A DNA stretch of 64,000 nt from Vicia villosa (lineage: Eukaryota > Streptophyta > Magnoliopsida > Fabales > Fabaceae), in NCBI RefSeq assembly GCF_029867415.1, contig NC_081183.1, forward strand, positions 54,882,336 to 54,946,335. The letters are read 5' to 3'. The position numbers and the translations under genes are program-made. Under the pieces are notes generated by a model that was not told where the DNA came from, did no database searches, and saw nothing but the letters and a program-made list of their open reading frames with translations. Position 1 is the first letter of the stretch, and each line of letters starts with the position of its first letter. Positions 56,776 to 64,000 of this stretch are shown piece by piece.

Positions 56776-58426
56776 CTGGAGTCTGGGTGCTCGCGACACA
56801 TGACGGGAAGAAGGTCTATGTTCCAAGACCTGGTGCTTAAGTCTGGTGAAGAAGTCAAGTTTGGAGGAGATCAGAAGGGCAAGATAAATGGCTCTAGAAC
56901 CATAAGTATTGGTAACTCTCCTTCCATAACTAATGTACTTCTTGTAGAAGGATTAACGCATAACTTATTGTCCATAAGTCAATTAAGTGACAATGGTTAT
57001 GACATAATCTTCAATCAAAAGTCTTGCAAGGCTTTAAGTCAGAAGGATGGCTCAATCCTATTTACAGGCAAGAGAAAGAACAACATTTATAAGATTGATC
57101 TTTTTGATCTTGAGAAGCAGAAGGTGACTTGCCTTATGTCTGTTTCTGAAGAGCAATGGGTCTGGCACAGAAGATTAGGACATGCTAGTTTGAGAAAGAT
57201 TTCTCAGATTAACAAACTAAATCTGGTCAGAGGACTCCCAAATCTGAAATACAAATCAGATGCTCTTTGTGAAGCATGTCAGAAGGGCAAGTTCTCCAAA
57301 CCTGCATTCAAGTCTAAGAATGTTGTCTCTTCCTCTAGGTCGTTGGAACTTCTGCACATTGATCTGTTTGAACCAGTTAAAACAGCATCTGTCAGAGGGA
57401 AGAAATATGGATTAGTCATCGTAGATGATTATAGCCGCTGGACATGGGTAAAGTTCTTAAAACACAAGGATGAGTCTCATTCAGTGTTCTTTGAATTCTG
57501 CACTCAGATTCAATCTGAGAAGGAGTGCAAAATCATAAAGGTCAGAAGTGATCATGGTGGTGAATTTGAGAATAGATTCTTTGAGGAGTTCTTCAAAGAA
57601 AATGGTATTGCCCATGATTTCTCTTGTCCTAGAACTCCACAGCAAAATGAATTTGTAGAGCGAAAGAATAGGACTCTATAAGAAATGGCCAGAACCATGA
57701 TCAATGAAACCAATATGGCTAAGCACTTCTGCAGAAGCAATAAATACTGCATGTTATATTCAGAATAGAATCTCTATAAGACCTATTCTAAATTAGACTC
57801 CTTATGAATTGTGGAAGAACAGAAAGCCCAACATTTCGTATTTTCATCCTTTTGGATGTGTTTGTTTCATTCTGAATACTAAAGATCATCTTGGTAAGTT
57901 TGATTCTAAGGCACAAAAATGTTTCCTTCTTGGATATTCTGAACACTCTAAAGGCTACAGAGTATACAATACTGAAACATTGGTTGTAGAAGAATCAATC
58001 AATATCCGATTTGATGATAAGCTTGGTCTTGAAAAGCCAAAGCAGTTTGAGAATTTTGCAGATATAGATATTGATATATCAGAAGCTGAAGAACCAAGAA
58101 GCAAAGTTTCAGAAGCTGAAAGTCTCAGAAGCAAAGGATCAGAAGATCAAGTTGTTGCATCTTTAGAGAATCTCAGAATTTCTGAAGAGCCAACAGTCAG
58201 AAGATCTTCTAGACTCACCTCAGCTCACTCAGAAGATGTGATTCTTGGAAAGAAAGATGATCCTATCAGAACTAGATCATTTCTAAAGAATGGTAGTCAG
58301 AATCATGTATCAGAATCAGAAGATGAAAAGTTCTATTCGTCTATAGAAGCAAATGCAATGCAACACAACTGTCATCAAGTGCTTTCTGATGGTGAACACG
58401 TGTTTGCACGGTTGGTAAAAGCGTGA
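56764..58426 (+). pseudogene. Copia protease and integrase (pol without RT)
   Basis: The protease motif reads YLESGCSRHMTG, so the catalytic Asp of the usual DSG is Glu (codon 56779-56781). A GAG-pre-integrase HRRLGHASL and zinc-type C..C follow. Integrase catalytic positions: LLHIDLFEP, RSDHGGEF and PQQNEFVERKNRTL. A TAA stop lies at 57679, a frame change near 57731 (CHFC region), and a TAG at about 57796. The integrase C-terminal part continues at 57809 (FHPFGCVCFILN, FLGY-type FLLGYSEHSKGYRVYN). The frame ends at 58426 where RT should begin. RT and RNase H (about 2.5 kb) are absent, consistent with an internal deletion near 58340-58440. Confidence 0.88.
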
Positions 58427-58647
58427 GTGAAACTGATGGGACGCCGCCCTAGGTAACTGTGTAAATCATTTCAATTACCATGTTCTCTCACCTAACGTCA
58501 CTCATCATTTAATGCATTTGATTTCAATTGATTCTGTAACTGTTCATTCTCATAATTTAATTGCATTATTTTTCAAATCCGCCTCTATAAATATATTTCA
58601 AATCATAACGTTTATCTTTTTCGCTCCCATTCTCTCTCTCTTCTTGC
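58427..58647 (+). other. Copia spacer before the third ORF
   Basis: Noncoding; CT-rich with a possible TATA-like TATAAATATA at 58585-58595 shortly before the third ORF. Confidence 0.4.
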
Positions 58648-61600
58648 ATGCATTTCTGCAACCACTTTGCCCGTTTCTCAAACCCTAAACGCAAACCCAG
58701 AAAAGTTTCAAGTAATCTTAGTACTGTTTCAATGGCTGTTTCATCTTCTCTCAACGCTGGTTCCTCTGTTCCTCTACATCTTCAAGAAGAAGAACAACAA
58801 ATTGTTCCTGTTATCTCTTGCTCTATTCCCAAAAACGAGTTAGAAGTTATCTGTGAATTAACGGTGGACTTTGATAGTCTTGAAAAACATGAGTTCCATC
58901 TGAAAGAGGATATGTTGTTTCAAGGATGGACTTTTCTGTTCTCTGAGTTCTGTGGATCTGTTTACGCAGAACTAGTGAAGGAATTTTGGGTGCACGCTGT
59001 AGTTGCCCCTAAATCAATCCTGTCGTTTGTCCATGGAAGATTTTTTGTTGTTACTGAGAACATCCTAAGAATGATGTTTGACCTAAAAAACCCTAAAGGT
59101 GTCTATGAAATTGATCAAAGAGCAGATTGGGAAGATGTTCTAGCTACTCTTTATACGGATGTGGAGAAAACAAAGCGTGTCAAGGACATGGAGGATCTCT
59201 ACAAAATCTGGACCAAGATTCTTCTGGGGTGTTTCTATCACAGGAAAGCAACCCATTCTGCAGATTTTGTCAACAAAGAGCAGCAATATATTCTGTATTG
59301 CATCGCCACTCAGAAGAAGGTTGATATTATCTTCATAATATTCAATCATATGTGGAATGCTGTAAAGGATTCCAGAAACGCTTTCAGAATAAAGAAGCGT
59401 AATATTATTCCTTTTGGAAGAATAATTACTAATCTTCTGATTCATACCAAGATTGTTGAAGACTTGGAAGCTCAATAAGTCATCAAGGATCTTGTCACTG
59501 TCACAGGAAGCTGTTTGAATGCTCACACCCTGAGAAAGATGAATCTCATTCAAGAGGTTAAAGCCACTCCTCAACCTCTCCCAGGAGCAAGAAGTAGAAG
59601 AGATCCTGTTCTTGCTGATTTTGAATCCTTCTTCAGAAGTGAGCTGCCAGAAGTTAGGACTAAATATCTTAACTCTCTCAAAGAAGAAAAAGACAAAAAT
59701 GCTCCTACAAAAGGTGGTCGCAAGAAAGCTTCTACTTCCAGGCCTGCTGCTTCGAAAGATGTTTCTAAAGCTGCACCAGAAGCTATTGTCAAGAAGGAAA
59801 GAAGGACAAAGCGTAAATTTGATCATCCTTCTGTTAACCAGGAGAAGGAAGTCCAAGGTGTAGCTGCTACTGTTGTTGTTGAGAAAGTTGTTGAAGAAGA
59901 AGTTGTTGCTGAAGAAATTCAGGAAGTTTTAGTTGAAAATGAAAATAGTGAAAAAGAGACTGCTGAGAAGAAGAAAAAGAAGAAGAGAAAGATGAAAAAT
60001 AAGAATGTGGAATATGGAAAGGATGTTGAAAAGAAGAAGAAAAGAAAAAGAAAATTTTTCATAGAAGCCTTAGAGGAAGAAGAAGAAGTTCAAGAAACTG
60101 TGAATCAGCAAGCAGAAGCTGTGAATCAGCAAGAAGAAATTAATCATGAACCTGTAACTCAAGAAGTTGAAGGTCAAAAAGCTGTTGATAATGAGAAGGA
60201 AAGACTGGAATCTGCCAGAAGAAGAGAAATTTCTCTTGGGAAGGCAAAGATTATGGAAGAGAAGAAGAACAAGAAGCAGAGAAGACTTGAGGCTGAGTTT
60301 AAAGCGATTCATAATATGTCTAAAGGTATACATCTTTCTGAACTTGTTTTTGTTCCTGCTTTAAGTTCAGAAGTTGCACCAATAAATGTTGCTCAAACCC
60401 CTGAACCAGAAAATCAACCAGAAACAGCCCCATCAGAATCACCTATAACCATCTATGTTCTCACACCTCCTTCTTCTCCTCCAACCAATGTTCTTACTCC
60501 TCCTCATTCACCTATCTCAAACGTTTTCATTCCTCCCTCTCCACCTAAAACCAATATTACTTCTGACCACTCCCCTGAAACCCTTGTTCTTGATATCAAA
60601 TCCCTTCAAACTCTCTTTCCTCCTCACACAAATGTATCCACTTCTCAACCTACACCTCATGCAAACTATGAACTCATTCCTTCTACCTCCCAAAATAATC
60701 CTTTTGTATCTGACCTTCCAGATTCTGCATTACATGAGCAATTGCTTCGTGACTGCAACTACACACCCAAGCCTCGTCCTGAACCTGAGCTGGTAGTGTT
60801 AGATTCTGAGAATGAAGCAGAATCATCTCCCTGTCTTGATAGAGAACCTCAACCATATTTTGTCCTAAAACCAGATTCTGCTATAACCAAAATAAAATCT
60901 CGCCGAGCATACCCTATTGGTATAATTTATGAAATGGTAAAGAGGAATGTCAGAAGAGTCTTTGATGCTCTCAGAATAGCTTATCATGCTGGATTAAATG
61001 ATGTTGCTATGCGAACTTTCTGGAGGATCTTCAGAAGAAGAGCATATGCCTATTTTCAAGAACTTCAGGAAATTTGTGTAGAACTTGCTCCACGTCCTTG
61101 TGGATTTCTGAGGCACTATGACGATTTTTGGTTCAGTCGTCTTGGAGGGAGATATTGTTTTGAAGAGAAGGAATTCATTGATGAACTTGCAGAAGCCCAA
61201 GTTTCTGAGGATATGGAAGGCAACCCTTGCCGGGATATTGTGGTTTGGAGACCTAAGTATCCAGTTCTGACTGGAGACTTCAAGTGGTTGTTTGACTTTC
61301 TGAGGGAGAATCCTTCTGAGAAGTCCCCCAATATGGTCATTCCAGAAGTTGTTTACCCTCCAGAAGTTGAAGGTCCTACTGCTCCAAGGAATCTTGCTGC
61401 CATTCTTCAAGCCCTTGAGAAGGGAGATTCTAATCTTCCTGCTCCTGAGTATGAAGAAGATGCTTCTAGGGAAGAAGCTGTTGCTGAAGATCATCCTGCT
61501 GGAAATATTCCTGTTGAGGAAAATCATGATGATGATCTCACCATGGATGCTGCTGTTGAGAATGTTGTCCCTCTGAACAGAAGTTGTGAAGCTTCTTCTG

Positions 61601-61690
61601 GAGAACCCTCTCTTCTGGTGAAAACTTTAGAGGCTATTCAAAAGAATCAAGCTGAACTAGCTTCTCGCATGGACAAGCAAGAAGATACCT
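58648..61690 (+). pseudogene. Copia third ORF (envelope-like position; plant transposon protein)
   Basis: One frame of about 1014 codons with a single in-frame TAA at 59476-59478. A start at 58648 or at the Met at 58732 (MAVSSS) is possible. Residues about 60-270 resemble the 'putative plant transposon protein' domain (VKEFWVHAVV, SFVHGRFFVVTENILRMMFDL). The middle is Lys/Glu-rich with long KKKKKRK strings (nuclear-signal-like), followed by a Pro/Thr/Ser-rich stretch and a conserved-looking segment (YPIGIIYEMVKRNVRRVFDAL). No signal peptide or membrane helix is seen, so it is not a typical envelope protein. The frame runs on into the inverted Ogre LTR, so the listed end at 61740 includes about 16 LTR-derived residues. 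Confidence 0.7.
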
Positions 61691-64000
61691 ATGGGCCTCC
61701 GTTTTCGGCCATACCTCTCGCGGAGAGATACGTGAACTGACTCTTTTTATTATTTCTGCTTTCGCATTTTGAAAATTCAGAGAGTCGCCACCGACCTTTT
61801 ATTTTATCCAATTAAGGAAAGGTTTATAAAAGAAACAGAAAAAAGACCTTTAAGAAATTATGGGTAAGGGGGTAGGTTATACAAAGGGAAGGTGTTAGCA
61901 CCCTTTGTATCCATGGTTATCCATGGGCTCTTTAGTTTGCTTAGCTCACTTGTTTTCGATCACTTTTCAATTGCTTTAAAATGCTCATATATGGTTTCAA
62001 ATACCTTTGTAAATTGAATTTGTAATGATCCTTGTGCGGATGTATACAAAGTGTTTTTTATCTTTCAAAAGATGTTTTTTTGAAAAAAAGAACGTTAACT
62101 TCGTAATGATCCTTGTTTGGATATATACAAAGTATTGTCTTTTTGGAAAGTTTTATTTTGAAAAACAACAGTGTATGAGAATTTTGTTTGTTTTGATTTG
62201 AGCAAGCAAATTGGGAGGTCTACCCTGAGTTGTAAGGTCTTTATCCTATTTCCTTTAAAAATCTATCCTTTCACCGGATACAAACAAAAGGTTCGATTTT
62301 GTACTCGAAACAGTAGAATTTTGACTTTGATTTTGAAAAGAATGAGAAGGGATTACCTTAGGAGGTGCAGGTGTGATTGTGTTTGAATTCAGATATTTTA
62401 TCTTTTGGAGTTAGTGATCTAACGGTTCAATTTTATCTTTGACATACACGCAGTTTATATGTGCTGGAATTTAAAATGCGGAAATGTAAAATGCGGAAAG
62501 TAAATCTACGCTATTACATCGATTTGCATGAAATGTAAACTACGCCTATTTACATAGATTTGACAACCTATACATTTATCTAGGAATTTAAATAGCAAGA
62601 AAATAAAGAAATGTTTTTGGATTTTTTATGATTTATTTTAATTATGATTAATGCATGATTAATTTAATTAAAATGAGGAAAAGGTGGAAATAAAATTTAA
62701 ACCTAAAAATTAAGTTCAAAATATGTTCAAAATGTTTGCTAATTAATTTTAAAACAAAACTAATTTTTTTTGAATTTTTGAAATTGATTTGAAATTTATT
62801 AAGTTAATTAACACATAATTAAGCAAATAATTACACAAATAATTAAAACTTAAAGAGAAAATTATTCAAAATATGTACAAAATTAGCTTATAATATATAA
62901 ACAATATTTAATATAAAGAACAAATTTTTTATGATTTTTTTGATTGGTTAAAATAATTAAAAAGCAAATATATAAACATAAACTAATTAATTATGCAAAA
63001 TATTGAAATTATGAAGAAAAATAAAATATTTTTATGTTAGAAAATAAAATATTATTTTAGAAACTTAAAAATATTTTTTGTGTATTTTTTGGATTTTTGA
63101 AATTATTTTTAATTAATTTTGCAAGAAAATTAAAATAAAATAGAAAAATAAATAAGCATTGATCAGATGTGGTGGGTTATAGAGTCTATAGCTTGGACTG
63201 GCAAGGCTAGAGCGTTGGATGAGGAGATTAATGAAATCAGATGGTGGAAGGCCTGAAGGCGTGTGACACGTGATATACCTGCAGCACATTGGATTAGAAA
63301 AATTAAATTTAAAAAAAACGCGCGCGTGTGAACCAATGGGGTGAGGACACGTCTTCGTCTTCAACCTCCAGACACCACTTTTAACAGCGCTTTTATGCAA
63401 AAGCGCTGTAATTGATGAGCCCTAAATCTGCAAAAATAGCGAACAGGGGTAAACGTGCATAGAAATTAGGCGCGATAGGTCCATTCAATTCGTCTTGTTC
63501 CACTGAATTCAACCATGCCCTTAATTTGTTCTAATTTTGGCTCTAACTAAAAAACCCTAAATTTGAACTAGAAAACCCTAAAATGGTAGATTCGTGTACA
63601 AGCATCCAAAACTCAATTAAACTTCCAGAAATGATCTACACGTCAAACTAAGTTCAAATATATGTCTACATCTTGCTAAGCATGCGTGGATTATGAGATA
63701 CAAGTTGATTTTAGTTCGAACCAATCGTGACCTGTAGTACTTGGTTCAGTGAGTTTCAAGACTTGGAAATGATTGGAATATGCTCAGTGATGCTTAAGGA
63801 AGGTGTTTGAATGCTTAGTTTGTATTGAAAATGACTTAAACTTAAAATTCGAATTTCAAGTTTCTTTGAAAAATTTAAGTGATTACAAGTGTGTTACAAG
63901 CAGAAGTTTGGCTCTAATTTCGTGCTCTTTTATTTGTGAAGTGTTATAGCCTTTATATAGGCTATGTTGTGCTTAGAATTGAAGCCAAGAAGCCTTTAGT
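61691..64000 (-). repeat. Third Ogre-type LTR, inverted, partial
   Basis: Reverse complement of the 3' half of the Ogre LTRs. The LTR 3' end is at about 61691 (minus strand GAGGCCCA against GAGGTCCACA). TATA box 2 is at 63952-63959. It keeps the about 266-bp segment seen in the 3' LTR at 40387-40652. The LTR start, and whether this is a solo LTR or part of a full element, lie beyond the window. Confidence 0.92.

Larger units (their letters stand above)
52541..61690 (+). mobile_element. SIRE/Maximus-like Ty1/copia retrotransposon, decayed and cut by an Ogre LTR
   Basis: Order: two LTR copies in tandem, tRNA-Met primer site, long gag, protease, integrase, then (RT and RNase H missing) a long third ORF. 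A long gag with an extended C-terminal half and a third ORF after pol fit the SIRE/Maximus lineage (inference). The 3' LTR is not in the window, because an inverted Ogre LTR interrupts the third ORF at 61691. Confidence 0.85.

Noticed and set aside
59515..61740. Independent host gene of 741 codons
   Set aside because: It is in the same frame as 58648-59478 and separated by one TAA only; the two form one copia third ORF, with the end inside an Ogre LTR.

Overview
This window is a nest of transposable elements from a plant nuclear genome. No conserved single-copy host gene is recognisable. A legume of the pea/vetch/clover group (IRLC) is the best guess. That inference rests on a giant 21.3-kb Ogre-type Ty3/gypsy element with an extra ORF before gag and an intron in pol, a SIRE/Maximus-like Ty1/copia element with a third ORF, a CACTA element, and plant L1 LINEs. 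I could run no database search, so family names come from motifs and structure.

Layout. 1-406 and 10103-10149 are the two sides of a GC-rich, hAT-like repeat split by a 9.7-kb CACTA transposon (407-10102, GGC target duplication). The CACTA carries an uninterrupted 1071-aa TNP2-like transposase and a 12-exon gene that splices to an open 762-codon frame ending in a Ulp1-type cysteine protease; both lie on the minus strand. 10150-13083 is AT-rich and holds a 249-bp Mutator-like MITE with a perfect 9-bp duplication, a Helitron-type 3' end and a 0.35-kb direct repeat. 13084-14994 is a 5'-truncated L1 LINE with a terminal RNase H.

17476-47428 is one LTR retrotransposon on the minus strand (2.6-kb LTRs, ACGAA duplication, primer site and purine tract in place). 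It seems to lack gag-pol and is split by the Ogre-like element at 20685-41976 (4.6-kb LTRs, GTTGA duplication). The Ogre has ORF1, gag, protease, a GT-AG intron, RT, dual RNase H and integrase. ORF1 is open, but gag-pro-pol carries six in-frame stops and no frameshift that I see. Its LTRs carry an identical 55-codon ORF for a two-helix membrane peptide, and its 3' UTR carries three tandem covarying hairpins and a 12-copy 48-bp minisatellite.

47434-49381 is unassigned flank with a second Helitron-type end. 49382-52540 is a minus-strand L1 LINE with an internal deletion and a frameshift. 52541-61690 is a decayed SIRE-like copia element: two LTR copies in tandem, gag, protease with a changed catalytic residue, integrase, no RT/RNase H, then a long third ORF. 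That ORF is cut by a third Ogre-type LTR in inverted orientation (61691 to the window end).

Order of events: the CACTA entered the hAT-like repeat; the minus-strand LTR element entered the unassigned flank and later received the Ogre; the copia element lies against or within the LINE and later received the inverted Ogre LTR. Only the CACTA looks coding-competent throughout.
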